Assembly: GCA_014799675.1 (NCBI GenBank)
Contig: JAAVHM010000040.1
Coordinates: 5,385-17,242, forward strand
Reading direction: 5' to 3'
Source: Ruminococcus sp.
GTDB lineage: Bacteria; Bacillota; Clostridia; Oscillospirales; Ruminococcaceae
Length of the DNA stretch: 11,858 bases
Made by a program: the position numbers and the translations under genes. How positions within the stretch are numbered: position 1 is the stretch's first letter; each line of letters begins with the position of its first letter. Positions 1 through 6,382 of the stretch are shown here, piece by piece. The notes under the pieces are model-generated. The model saw only the letters and a list, made by a program, of their open reading frames with translations. It searched no databases and had not been told where the DNA came from.

Positions 1-113
1 ATTAGGCATCGTGGTATTCCTCGGCTGTTCCGCCAAAAAATGAAATTATCCCGTGAAATCGGGAAATGCCGCCATATATTATATAAAATAACCTCGGACG
101 AGCAGCATTTGCA
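1..113. other. left edge; no convincing gene, possible tail of an upstream plus-strand gene
   Basis: One plus-strand frame reads LGIVVFLGCSAKK and then stops at 41-43, which could be the hydrophobic end of a gene starting before the window. It is too short to identify and may be chance. Another plus-strand frame stays open from base 1 to 318, but it runs antisense through the AraC-family gene and has no ribosome binding site. Nothing else is recognisable before the terminator at 114. Confidence 0.15.
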
Positions 114-147
114 AAAACAGAGCGTTCGATATGGAACGCTCTGTTTT
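114..147 (-). terminator. strong intrinsic terminator of the AraC-family gene
   Basis: Perfect 14-bp inverted repeat (114-127 with 134-147) around a 6-nt loop. It is G+C-rich near the loop (GAGCGTTC/GAACGCTC) and A/T at the base, so it gives a U-tract on the minus strand directly after the AraC-family stop codon. The plus-strand side also ends in a T-run, so it may work in both directions. Confidence 0.85.
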
Positions 148-155
148 ATTGATTT

Positions 156-1037
156 TTATATAAGCACGGCTTTAACGCTGTCCGCAGCTTTTTTGACCTC
201 TTTGTTTACCTCTCTGTATTGTTCAGGTGTAACTCCGAGTTTTTCCTTGAATCGGACACGGAATTTTTCCTCCGCCTCAAAGCCGCATTTTTCCGCAATT
301 TCCATTACCGACAGATAGCTTTCTTTAAGAAGCTTCCGCGCGTTTTTCATTCTTATCCCGCCTAAGTATTCCATGGGCGTTACTCCCGTTTCCTTTTTAA
401 AACGCCGCATAAAGCAGGAGACCAGTTCATACCCGAGATTTGCAAGCTCGGTAACATTTATATCCTCCGCATAATGACGTTCCATATAATTCTGCGCCGC
501 CGCAATCGAATAATCCTCAGAGACAGGCTTTGCCGCAGAAATATTTTCGCATAAAATACTGCGTATTACCTTGTGAGTAATAATTTCAGCCCGCGCTTCA
601 AGAGTAATTTCGGAATTCGTCTCGTTCCTGCTGTATTCCAAAGCAAAGGAGTTCAGAAGCTTCAGCATATCTCCGTAAATTTTAATTGATTTTAAATTAT
701 AAATTTCCGGATCATCGGAGTACATTTTAAAGCGTTCCTCAAAATATTCCTTTTCAAACATAAGGCAGTAGTGGTGCAGACGCGTCCGATTGTCGTGGGG
801 GACATCGGGCGAAAAAAGCTCGCCGTAATAGTAATTCATATTGTGAGTATCTTTTTCAAAAAATATAAAAAGGGTGTAGCAGGGGTGTCTCGGATATTTG
901 CAAACAGCGTCCGCGTCGGGATTTTTGATCGGTATCAAAAGCCCGAAATTCGGCGTTGAATAACAGTCAAAACAGGACAAGTCATCTTCGGTAATATTTT
1001 TGCCAACAAAATTTTTTATGTAATTATAATTGTTCAT
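156..1037 (-). CDS. AraC/XylS-family transcriptional regulator
   Basis: A 293-residue DNA-binding regulator. Residues about 176-275 form the C-terminal double helix-turn-helix domain. The first HTH reads VTELANLGYE...FMRRFKKETGVTPMEYL and the second IAEKCGFEAEEKFRVRFKEK, followed by LGVTPEQYR, the usual AraC signature positions. The N-terminal ~150 residues (for example NFGLLIPIKN, YTLFIFFEKD) look like a cupin-type ligand-binding domain, but the ligand cannot be read from sequence. The ATG at 1037 is preceded by AAGGAGA at good spacing. It lies 70 bp after the SdpI-fusion gene on the same strand, so it may be co-transcribed or have its own promoter; no clear promoter was seen in the gap. It ends at a strong terminator. 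In the second HTH the usual aromatic/serine positions are replaced by EEKF. The family call is secure; the target is unknown. Confidence 0.9.
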   Translation of the reverse strand: MNNYNYIKNFVGKNITEDDLSCFDCYSTPNFGLLIPIKNPDADAVCKYPRHPCYTLFIFFEKDTHNMNYYYGELFSPDVPHDNRTRLHHYCLMFEKEYFEERFKMYSDDPEIYNLKSIKIYGDMLKLLNSFALEYSRNETNSEITLEARAEIITHKVIRSILCENISAAKPVSEDYSIAAAQNYMERHYAEDINVTELANLGYELVSCFMRRFKKETGVTPMEYLGGIRMKNARKLLKESYLSVMEIAEKCGFEAEEKFRVRFKEKLGVTPEQYREVNKEVKKAADSVKAVLI

Positions 1038-1086
1038 AAAAATTCTCCTTATCCTAATTCACGGTCAAAAATTGTACAAAAAATCA

Positions 1087-1112
1087 AGTAAAAAACAGCA
1101 CAGCTTTTTACT
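1087..1112 (-). terminator. weak possible terminator/attenuator after the YhfC-SdpI gene
   Basis: AGTAAAAAAC-AGC (1087-1099) can pair with GCTTTTTACT (1103-1112), with one bulge, and the hairpin overlaps the stop codon of the YhfC-SdpI gene. On the minus strand a T-rich stretch follows. The stem is A/T-rich, so read-through into the AraC-family gene is plausible. Confidence 0.25.
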
Positions 1113-2664
1113 GTATTTTATCGTTCAGCCTGTCGTAAATAATTTTACTGCCCGCCGCAGACCCCGCAATAATTACAATCGAAATAAAAAGATTTGCCGC
1201 AATAAGCAGTGTTATACTTTCAATAACCGCCGAAATAACAGCCATTATTATTCCGCAAATAACGAACAGTACCCCGCCGAATCTTTGGCATTTGAACCAT
1301 ACGTCCTCGTTTGCCATGCTCCATTTTGTACGCAGACCGATGACGGAATTAAGCTTGCATTTCGGCAGAAAATTTCCTGCCGCCGCTATGACAATTCCCG
1401 TTGAAATAAAAATTATATTTACCGGAATTTCACCTCCGATTTTTGAGTTATTCACCGCTTTAAATGTCGTCAAAAGAAACCATATTGTCATTACCGTGAA
1501 AAAAAGATTTTCTGCAATACCGCATATCAGAAGCACCTTTTGGTTGCTTTTTCCGTTTTCATGCTTTGCGGCAAGGCATGACATTCCGTACATAAACGCC
1601 GTCATAATTATCGTAAAAGCGGGAAACAACAGGCTTTCGTACTTGCTTCCCCAGCGGTCGATATTCATGTGCAAATCGTAGTGCGCGGGAATTTTTTCGG
1701 GCAGAAATTGCATGGCTATAAGAACGATTATCAGTGGAATTATCGACGTTATAAAAAGAATTTTTGCAAGGCTTAAATTTTTCATTTGCAAGCCTCCTTT
1801 AATATCTTTATAAAAGTACTTCTCTTTATCATCATTTCCTGACTTTTTATACAGCTTAACGCTCCAAATTGTCAGCAAAACAGCGCATACTGCAAGCCAC
1901 ATTTCCGTGACAAATATGCCGACTACTCCCCGCTGATAAAGGGCAGCAAAAATATCCGTGACCGCATGGGCTATTACTGCCGCCAACAGGTATTTTTTCT
2001 GGGATTTTTCTATTCCGTAAGCAACAATAACGGTAAGTCCTATGTGGACTAACATACATAAAAATCTTTCAAATACATTCAAAAAAGCCGTATATCCATT
2101 AAATTCTACCGCCGCAGAGACAGCGGCAATCACCGAATTTAAAAGACTTGCGGGGACGCCGTCAGAAAATCCAATGAACTGCATTAAACCCTCTGCTCCC
2201 TGTGTTTTCAGCGTTAATGCAATGGCAAAATTGCTTGCCAGCGATAACAGAGTAATTGCCCAAACCTCGATCCCGCCGTGTCCGATACCGTACATAATTA
2301 TGTTTTCTTTTGTTTTATTTTTCTTGACAATATATCGTAGTATGACGTATCTTCCGCATTCCTCAAAAATTCCCGCCGCTAATATTCCGTAAATAACATA
2401 AGCGGGAGTGCTGCCGTTTATAAATCGGGAAATTGAGTTATCGCTCACAATGCAGACCATATGCAAGCCCAGTTCAAGCACCCGTACGGACACTAAAAAT
2501 CCCGCCGCACCAATAAGAACAAATTTGAACGAAGCGGCTTTCCCACAGCGTTTTTTCCATAGAACAACAAAAATTATAGGCAGTAAAAAAACTGCAAACA
2601 TAGCCGCCGCAATACTGACAAGCACACTCTGTCCGACCTCGATATTATTAAAATAATCAATCAT
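1108..2664 (-). CDS. YhfC-type intramembrane protease fused in frame to an SdpI-type immunity/signal protein
   Basis: A 518-residue polytopic membrane protein made of two normally separate proteins. Residues 1-~275 match the YhfC family of glutamic-type intramembrane proteases (relatives of PrsW and CAAX proteases): EECGR at 101-105, GHGGIE with H129 and E133, and HAVTD with H233 and D237, all in or near membrane segments. Residues 294-518 match DUF1648/SdpI: LPEKIPAHYDLHMNIDRWGS after the first membrane helix, then GNFLPKCKLNSVIGLRTKWS and VWFKCQRFGG, then two more helices. SdpI of B. subtilis (about 207 residues) binds the SdpC toxin and then sequesters the repressor SdpR at the membrane. 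Here the gene starts 1 bp after an SdpR-like gene, with GGAGG 7 nt before the ATG, so the two form an operon. Met294 has its own strong ribosome binding site, so a separate SdpI product is likely. The families are clear; toxin immunity is inferred from homology, and no toxin gene is in view. Confidence 0.85.
   Translation of the reverse strand: MIDYFNNIEVGQSVLVSIAAAMFAVFLLPIIFVVLWKKRCGKAASFKFVLIGAAGFLVSVRVLELGLHMVCIVSDNSISRFINGSTPAYVIYGILAAGIFEECGRYVILRYIVKKNKTKENIIMYGIGHGGIEVWAITLLSLASNFAIALTLKTQGAEGLMQFIGFSDGVPASLLNSVIAAVSAAVEFNGYTAFLNVFERFLCMLVHIGLTVIVAYGIEKSQKKYLLAAVIAHAVTDIFAALYQRGVVGIFVTEMWLAVCAVLLTIWSVKLYKKSGNDDKEKYFYKDIKGGLQMKNLSLAKILFITSIIPLIIVLIAMQFLPEKIPAHYDLHMNIDRWGSKYESLLFPAFTIIMTAFMYGMSCLAAKHENGKSNQKVLLICGIAENLFFTVMTIWFLLTTFKAVNNSKIGGEIPVNIIFISTGIVIAAAGNFLPKCKLNSVIGLRTKWSMANEDVWFKCQRFGGVLFVICGIIMAVISAVIESITLLIAANLFISIVIIAGSAAGSKIIYDRLNDKIQ
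1783..1800 (-). promoter_or_regulatory. internal ribosome binding site and start codon for the SdpI half
   Basis: On the minus strand AAAGGAGG (1793-1800) lies exactly 7 nt before an ATG (1783-1785), in frame with the YhfC part. The Shine-Dalgarno sequence is itself translated as the linker residues KGGLQ. Starting here gives a 225-residue protein beginning MKNLSLAKILF, the expected length and N-terminus of a stand-alone SdpI. No stop codon separates the two parts. This suggests either a recent fusion of adjacent genes by loss of a stop, or an arrangement that makes both a fused and a free SdpI. Confidence 0.75.
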
Positions 2665-2665
2665 A

Positions 2666-2977
2666 TTAATTCCTCCTTGCTATGCGATTTTGCAGAAGAG
2701 GCATTTTGTTTCCGCTGCTTTCTTTTAAATCTTCCAACCATAAAATCATTTCGTCCAGAACCGTGGTGTTAAGCTCGTAATAAATAAAATTTTTATAACG
2801 GCTCTCGGAAATAAGGTCGGCTTTTTTCAGAATGTTAAGATGATAGGAAATAGCAGCTCCCGTCATATCAAACCGCGAAGCTATATCTCCCGCCGAAAGC
2901 TTTCCGTCCTTAAGCGAGGAAAGTATCTCCCTCCGAACAGGGTCGGCAATGGCTTTAAATGTATTTTCAAATCCCAA
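2666..2977 (-). CDS. sdpR: SdpR-like ArsR-family autorepressor
   Basis: A 103-residue winged-helix repressor. It shows the ArsR pattern FKAIADPVRREILSSLKDG, then SAGDIASRFDMTGAAISYHL as the HTH with its recognition helix, then NILKKADLI and YKNFIYYELNTTVLDEMI for the wing and last helix. The FIYYELNTTV stretch is typical of the SdpR branch, and there are no metal-binding cysteines as in ArsR/SmtB sensors. The start is a TTG (2975-2977) with GGAGG 7 nt upstream; no ATG fits the conserved N-terminus. The YhfC-SdpI gene begins 1 bp after its stop. In B. subtilis, SdpR represses sdpRI until SdpI holds it at the membrane; the operator over this promoter supports the same autorepression. The last ~15 residues (NKMPLLQNRIARRN) are basic and extend beyond the usual end. 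Confidence 0.85.
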   Translation of the reverse strand: MGFENTFKAIADPVRREILSSLKDGKLSAGDIASRFDMTGAAISYHLNILKKADLISESRYKNFIYYELNTTVLDEMILWLEDLKESSGNKMPLLQNRIARRN

Positions 2978-2989
2978 ATTATTTCCTCC

Positions 2990-3019
2990 AATCTATTTAA
3001 ATATTACTTTAAATAGATT
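2990..3019. promoter_or_regulatory. palindromic operator of the SdpR-like repressor
   Basis: Perfect 12-bp inverted repeat AATCTATTTAAA-N6-TTTAAATAGATT (arms 2990-3001 and 3008-3019). It covers the end of the -10 box, the predicted transcription start and the leader up to the ribosome binding site of the SdpR-like gene, an ideal place for repression. Two further TATTTAAA copies lie just upstream of the -35 box (3050-3057 and 3062-3069), 12 bp apart, and may be an auxiliary site. Confidence 0.75.
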
Positions 3020-3045
3020 ATAGCACGTATTATCTTGCTTGTCAA
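3017..3045 (-). promoter_or_regulatory. consensus sigma-A promoter of the sdpR-like operon
   Basis: On the minus strand TTGACA (3040-3045), a 17-bp spacer and TATAAT (3017-3022) are both perfect consensus hexamers. The predicted start is near 3010, about 33 nt before the TTG start codon and inside the palindromic operator. Such a strong promoter fits a gene held off by its own repressor. Confidence 0.9.
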
Positions 3046-3226
3046 GAGGTATTTAAAAATTTATTTAAATAATTCCAAGGATAAATATTTTTCACCAAAT
3101 TTCTTTTTGCGGAATTTGTTTCAATCCTTTAAGGAAAATAAAAAGAAAAGCGAAAGCCAAACTTCCGCTTTTGAGAAAATTGCTGCCTGCATAGGAAATT
3201 CCAATAACATTCCCATATATTGTGGG

Positions 3227-3255
3227 TTGAAATTTTCCTAAATACAAGATATAAT
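3227..3255 (+). promoter_or_regulatory. sigma-A promoter reading toward the CAP-domain gene
   Basis: TTGAAA (3227-3232), a 17-bp spacer and TATAAT (3250-3255). The predicted start is near 3262, about 250 nt before the CAP-domain start codon, which leaves a long leader. No better promoter was seen closer to the gene. Bases 3046-3226 hold only A/T-rich sequence with small imperfect hairpins. Confidence 0.7.
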
Positions 3256-3261
3256 ATATAC

Positions 3262-3484
3262 AGAAAGCAGATAAAGAAAATGGCTTTCTAATTACTGAAA
3301 AGCATTGAATTTCCGGACAAATTATAAAATTTAAACCGCAAAAGGTTTTTAAATCCTTTGCCCATATCCTAATTTTTAATCAAAATGCAGACAAAAAATC
3401 TTCGTAAAAATCATATATGCAAATTTTTGCTCGATTTTTTGTGCATTTTTCGATTAAAAATTAGTATTATCCAATGATTTTCAG
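3262..3484 (+). ncRNA. candidate structured 5' leader RNA of the CAP-domain gene
   Basis: The predicted transcript starts at a small hairpin (AGAAAGC 3262-3268 with GCTTTCT 3283-3289). A long-range helix then pairs 3295-3307 (CTGAAAAGCATTG) with 3472-3484 (CAATGATTTTCAG), 12 of 13 positions complementary. It encloses hairpin GCAAAAGG/CCTTTGC (3338-3361) and a long arm 3369-3400 with 3433-3464, about 30 pairs with small bulges. A further 8-bp stem extends that arm (3404-3411 with 3423-3430). The structure ends about 15 nt before the AGGAGG of the CAP gene. It resembles no riboswitch class I recognise. The shared inverted repeats could instead mark a small non-autonomous mobile element (about 190 bp). 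The pairing is visible; a regulatory role is inference. Confidence 0.4.
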
Positions 3485-3512
3485 AAAAATTGTTTTTTAG
3501 GAGGAACAACAA

Positions 3513-4316
3513 ATGAAAAAAACTGTAAAACGTGTGACCGCAATGGCGGCAGCGGCGGCATTGGCAATCAGCATGACCGTACCGGCAAGCGCGGCAGGCT
3601 GCAGCAGAAATCAGAACACAAATTCAAACTGCACACCAAGCTCAAATTCAAATTCCTGCGGTATTTTCAGCTTTAACAGCCTGTGCGATATGCTGAAAAG
3701 CTTCGGAATAAATATTCCGAACTGCGGAACAAATTCGGGAAATAATGCGGGAACGACTCAAAAGCCCGACACTGCTTGCCCCGACGGCAATTGCGGAACA
3801 ACGCAGAAGCCCGATACCACTTGCCCCGATGGCAATTGCGGAACTACCCAGAAGCCCGATACTACCTGTCCCAACGGCAATTGCGGAACAACGATACAGA
3901 AGCCGAATACGGGTACAACCACCGATAAAAACGACTCTGACGTTTCCGATTACGAAAAGGAAGTCGTTGACCTCGTAAACGAGATACGCAAGGAATACGG
4001 TCTTTCCGAGCTTACTCTCAATACGGAGCTTTCCGCCGTTGCAAGAGCAAAGTCACAGGATATGAAAGACAATCAGTATTTCAGCCACACCTCGCCTACA
4101 TACGGAAGTCCCTTTGATATGATGAAAACCTTTGGTATCAGCTACAGAACCGCGGGTGAAAATATTGCAATGGGCTACCGCACTCCCGAAGCTGTTGTGG
4201 ACGGCTGGATGAATTCCGAGGGACACAGAGCCAACATTCTCAACTCCTCATACAAGGAGATCGGCGTTGGCTACGTTTCAAGCGGAAACTACTGGACGCA
4301 GATGTTTATAGGCTGA
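3513..4316 (+). CDS. secreted CAP/SCP-domain (YkwD-like) protein with Cys-repeat linker
   Basis: A 267-residue exported protein. A signal peptide (basic KKTVKR, Ala-rich core, cleavage near VPASA at residues 24-28) is followed by an Asn/Ser-rich stretch with several cysteines. Then come three 15-residue repeats (residues 80-124, pattern GTTQKPDT-x-CP-x-GNC) and a partial fourth, and a C-terminal CAP domain from about residue 146. CAP signatures are visible: VDLVNEIRKEYGL, FSHTSP, AGENIAMGY, GHRANIL and the ending YWTQMFIG. Bacterial CAP proteins are extracellular, often linked to the cell wall or spore coat, and their activity is mostly unknown. No sortase motif or wall-binding repeat is visible, so anchoring, if any, would be through the Cys/Pro linker. 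The start has AGGAGG 8 nt upstream. The gene is monocistronic, with a long leader and its own terminator. Confidence 0.9.
   Translation: MKKTVKRVTAMAAAAALAISMTVPASAAGCSRNQNTNSNCTPSSNSNSCGIFSFNSLCDMLKSFGINIPNCGTNSGNNAGTTQKPDTACPDGNCGTTQKPDTTCPDGNCGTTQKPDTTCPNGNCGTTIQKPNTGTTTDKNDSDVSDYEKEVVDLVNEIRKEYGLSELTLNTELSAVARAKSQDMKDNQYFSHTSPTYGSPFDMMKTFGISYRTAGENIAMGYRTPEAVVDGWMNSEGHRANILNSSYKEIGVGYVSSGNYWTQMFIG
3750..3884 (+). repeat. three tandem 45-bp coding repeats in the CAP-protein linker
   Basis: Units at 3750-3794, 3795-3839 and 3840-3884 each encode GTT-QKPDT-x-CP-x-GNC, and a partial unit follows at 3885. Most differences between units are silent third-base changes (ACG/ACA/ACT and GAC/GAT), which points to selection on the peptide. 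Each unit carries two cysteines, so the linker could form disulfides or bind metal. Confidence 0.9.
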
Positions 4317-4340
4317 TTTTGTTCAATAAACTTGCCATTA

Positions 4341-4382
4341 AAAAATATTCCGCAAGGCTTAATTGCTTTGCGGAATATTTTT
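4341..4382 (+). terminator. terminator of the CAP-domain gene
   Basis: Perfect 15-bp inverted repeat (4341-4355 with 4368-4382) around a 12-nt loop. The core is ATTCCGCAA/TTGCGGAAT, flanked by A-run and T-run so that transcripts end in U's. It lies 24 bp after the CAP stop codon. Its last base touches the LytTR-type direct repeat. Confidence 0.85.
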
Positions 4383-4416
4383 ACGTTCGGTGACATTTTT
4401 TGTGCGTTCTGTGACA
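4382..4416 (+). promoter_or_regulatory. LytTR-type direct-repeat binding site
   Basis: Two direct repeats, TACGTTCGG (4382-4390) and TGCGTTCTG (4403-4411), are separated by exactly 12 bp, and the similarity continues as TGACA after each. LytTR proteins such as AgrA bind pairs of 9-bp repeats with consensus (T/A)(A/C)(C/A)GTTN(A/G)(T/G) spaced 12-13 bp. The first copy matches fully, the second at 7 of 9 positions. The pair lies about 70-100 bp before a gene for a LytTR protein, which suggests autoregulation. Confidence 0.65.
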
Positions 4417-4440
4417 AATATAAGCTTTTATGAGCTGTTT

Positions 4441-4449
4441 TGCTATATA
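4441..4449 (+). promoter_or_regulatory. possible extended -10 of the LytTR gene promoter
   Basis: TGCTATATA (TG-n-TATATA) lies 35 bp before the start codon. A 17-bp spacer puts the -35 position at 4421-4426, where the sequence (TAAGCT) is far from consensus. A poor -35 box with an activator site ending about 10 bp upstream is what an activated LytTR promoter would look like. Confidence 0.35.
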
Positions 4450-4484
4450 CTTCCAATATCGACAAAACCGAAAGGAAGTATAAA

Positions 4485-5207
4485 ATGGAAGTTATTATTT
4501 TTTCACAGAACACCAAACGCGGGTCTGCCGCAATGCAGGCGGCGGACAATATAATTGCTGACAAAAGGCTGCGGCTTATGTCGCTTTACCCAACTATGCC
4601 CCAAAGTGCTGATGAGCTTGCAAAAAACATTAAGCCGAACAAGGGATATCTTGTTATTATGGATATTATCGGCTGCCCACGCTGGAAAGAAATTATCGGA
4701 CAGATAACGAAAATGTCCCGCCGCATTTCATTCTGTATGATTTCAGACAGCGACAGGACTGCCGCAGAAGCGATCGGCAGCGGACAAAATATATGCGGCT
4801 ATGTCAACGCAAATGAGGGACTTGCCGAGGGACTTGAAAACGCCCTCGTGCGGATATACAAAAGGATAGCCACGGTATGCGGAGGCATAATGACCTCCGA
4901 CGAAAGCGGCGCGTTAAAGGTCATCAGCTTTAACGACATTTATTACATAGAAACTATCAAGCAAAAGCACCTCTGCACCGTTTACCACAAAAACGGCAGC
5001 GACATAATTCGTGCGGATATTTCAAAGCTTATAAAAAATCTTGACGGCAGATTTGAAATAACGCGCTCCTCCACAATTGCAAATCTTTCGCTGGCGGAAA
5101 AAATTGCCGACGGAATGATTTATTTTGTAAACGGCGACTGCTGTTCAATTGCCGCAAAAAAAGTGGGAGAAATTAAAAAAGCCATGCTCAAAACCACCAT
5201 GCTGTAA
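4485..5207 (+). CDS. LytTR-domain response-regulator-like transcription factor
   Basis: A 240-residue regulator. Residues about 137-235 form a LytTR DNA-binding domain: FNDIYYIETIKQKHLCTVYH, then RADISKLIKNLDGRFEITRS and STIANL. The first ~120 residues have the length and secondary-structure rhythm of a CheY-like receiver, and YLVIMDIIGCP puts D60 where the phospho-accepting Asp usually lies. However, the paired acidic residues normally near the start are missing (the N-terminus is MEVIIFSQNTKRG), so phosphorylation is doubtful. The ATG at 4485 has AAAGGAAG at proper spacing and is chosen over an in-frame TTG at 4440 with no ribosome binding site. No histidine kinase lies nearby, so it is an orphan regulator. 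LytTR factors usually control extracellular or peptide-signalled functions, and the adjacent secreted CAP gene is a possible target. Confidence 0.85.
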   Translation: MEVIIFSQNTKRGSAAMQAADNIIADKRLRLMSLYPTMPQSADELAKNIKPNKGYLVIMDIIGCPRWKEIIGQITKMSRRISFCMISDSDRTAAEAIGSGQNICGYVNANEGLAEGLENALVRIYKRIATVCGGIMTSDESGALKVISFNDIYYIETIKQKHLCTVYHKNGSDIIRADISKLIKNLDGRFEITRSSTIANLSLAEKIADGMIYFVNGDCCSIAAKKVGEIKKAMLKTTML

Positions 5208-5214
5208 ATAAAAA

Positions 5215-5242
5215 GGATAGAAGCGTCAAAACGTTTCTATCC
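5215..5242. terminator. bidirectional terminator between convergent genes
   Basis: GGATAGAAGCGT (5215-5226) pairs with ACGTTTCTATCC (5231-5242), allowing one G-T pair, with a 4-nt loop. On the minus strand it is followed by a T-run (TTTTTATTT), so it mainly serves the aldo/keto reductase gene. The plus-strand side, for the LytTR gene, has a weaker TTGTTTGTTT tail. Confidence 0.75.
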
Positions 5243-5251
5243 CTTGTTTGT

Positions 5252-6382
5252 TTATGCTTTAAGCTTTTCGGTAAAATCCTTCATTGCCTCGGAAATTTTT
5301 ATCTGCTGCGGACAGACCGCTTCGCAGCTTCGGCAGCCTACGCAAGCCGAGGGCTTTTTATCATCGGGAAGCGTACCTATAAGCATGGGAGCAATAAATC
5401 CTCCGCCCGTAAAGCTGTGCTCGTTGTAAATCTCAATAAGCTTCGGTATATCCAGACCCTGCGGACAGTGAGACGTGCAGTACCTGCAAGCTGTGCAGGG
5501 GAGGGAACTGTTCAGCATTTTCTTTGCGATATCGTCAAGAGCAGCATTTTCCTTGTCGTTAAGGGGCTTGTCGGTTTTGAACGTTTCAATGTTTTTCTGA
5601 ACCTGTTCCATGTTGGACATACCCGACAAAATAACGGTCACGCCCTTGATGCCCTGCAAATATCTGAACGACCAAGCGGGAATTTCCTCCTCGGGACGAA
5701 GCTTTTTAAGCTCGCTTTCATGCTCCTCCGCAAGATTAGCAAGCTTGCCGCCGCGGAGAGGCTCCATTACCCAAACGGGAATATCAAGCTTGTTTAACAG
5801 TTCCACTTTCAGCTTTGCATCCTGGAAATCCCAGTCCAGCCAGTTGAGCTGTACCTGACAAAACTCCATGTGGTCTCCGTAAGCGTCCAGAAAACGCTTC
5901 ATAACATCATAGCAGCCGTGAACAGAGAAGCCAAGATGACGTATCCTGCCGTTCTTTTTCTGCTCCGTGAGGAACTTATCAATGCCGTATTTCGGGTCAA
6001 GATAAGCGTCTATATTCATTTCGCAGACGTTGTGGAAAAGGTAAAAATCGAAATATTCCACGCCGCATTTTTCAAGCTGCTTTTCAAAAATTTCCTCAAC
6101 CTTGTCCATGTTGGAAAGGTCGTACCCGGGAAATTTTGTCGCAAGATAAAAGCTTTCCCTCGGATATTTTGAAAGGGCTTTTCCCACAGCGATCTCTGAC
6201 ATTCCGTCATGGTAGCCCCATGCGGTGTCGAAATAATTCACGCCGTTTTTCAAAGCGTAATCCACCATTTCCGCCGTTGCTTTTTCGTCAATTTCGTCGT
6301 ACTTGCCGTCAACTATCGGCAGACGCATTGTTCCCATACCAAGATTTGACAGCTTGATATCCTGAAAATTTCTGTAAATCAT
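5252..6382 (-). CDS. aldo/keto reductase with C-terminal 2[4Fe-4S] ferredoxin-like domain
   Basis: A 376-residue cytoplasmic oxidoreductase. The AKR barrel covers residues about 1-285, with LGMGTMRLP near the start and the catalytic tetrad D52 (FDTA), Y57 (GYHDG), K83 (ATKFPG) and H117 (LFHNV). The C-terminal ~90 residues carry two CxxCxxCxxxCP clusters (C296/C299/C302/C306 and C347/C350/C353/C357), as in the common clostridial AKR family with a 4Fe-4S domain. These probably reduce a carbonyl with electrons from NAD(P)H or ferredoxin; the substrate is unknown. The ATG at 6382 with AAGGCGG upstream is preferred to an ATG six codons earlier (6400), which has no good ribosome binding site and would add MKGGKK. 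It lies 105 bp after the hydrogenase-like sensor gene on the same strand and might be co-transcribed; no clear promoter of its own was found. Confidence 0.9.
   Translation of the reverse strand: MIYRNFQDIKLSNLGMGTMRLPIVDGKYDEIDEKATAEMVDYALKNGVNYFDTAWGYHDGMSEIAVGKALSKYPRESFYLATKFPGYDLSNMDKVEEIFEKQLEKCGVEYFDFYLFHNVCEMNIDAYLDPKYGIDKFLTEQKKNGRIRHLGFSVHGCYDVMKRFLDAYGDHMEFCQVQLNWLDWDFQDAKLKVELLNKLDIPVWVMEPLRGGKLANLAEEHESELKKLRPEEEIPAWSFRYLQGIKGVTVILSGMSNMEQVQKNIETFKTDKPLNDKENAALDDIAKKMLNSSLPCTACRYCTSHCPQGLDIPKLIEIYNEHSFTGGGFIAPMLIGTLPDDKKPSACVGCRSCEAVCPQQIKISEAMKDFTEKLKA

Noticed and set aside
40..318. Open plus-strand frame at the left edge
   Set aside because: It is antisense to the AraC-family gene, has no ribosome binding site and no recognisable protein pattern.
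3035..3241. Possible 68-residue plus-strand gene before the CAP gene
   Set aside because: No ribosome binding site, Lys/Asn/Phe composition expected of random A/T-rich DNA, and it overlaps the sdpR promoter and the CAP promoter.
3750..3884. Regular 45-bp repeats resembling a CRISPR-like array
   Set aside because: There are no unique spacers; the units are directly tandem, in frame and encode the CAP-protein linker.
4440..4484. Upstream TTG start for the LytTR gene
   Set aside because: No ribosome binding site, it overlaps the predicted -10 region, and the ATG at 4485 has a good AAAGGAAG.
5215..5242. TTCTAT/ATAGAA-like sequence as a fifth BlaI operator
   Set aside because: The inverted repeat has different spacing and lies between convergent gene ends next to a T-run; it is a terminator.
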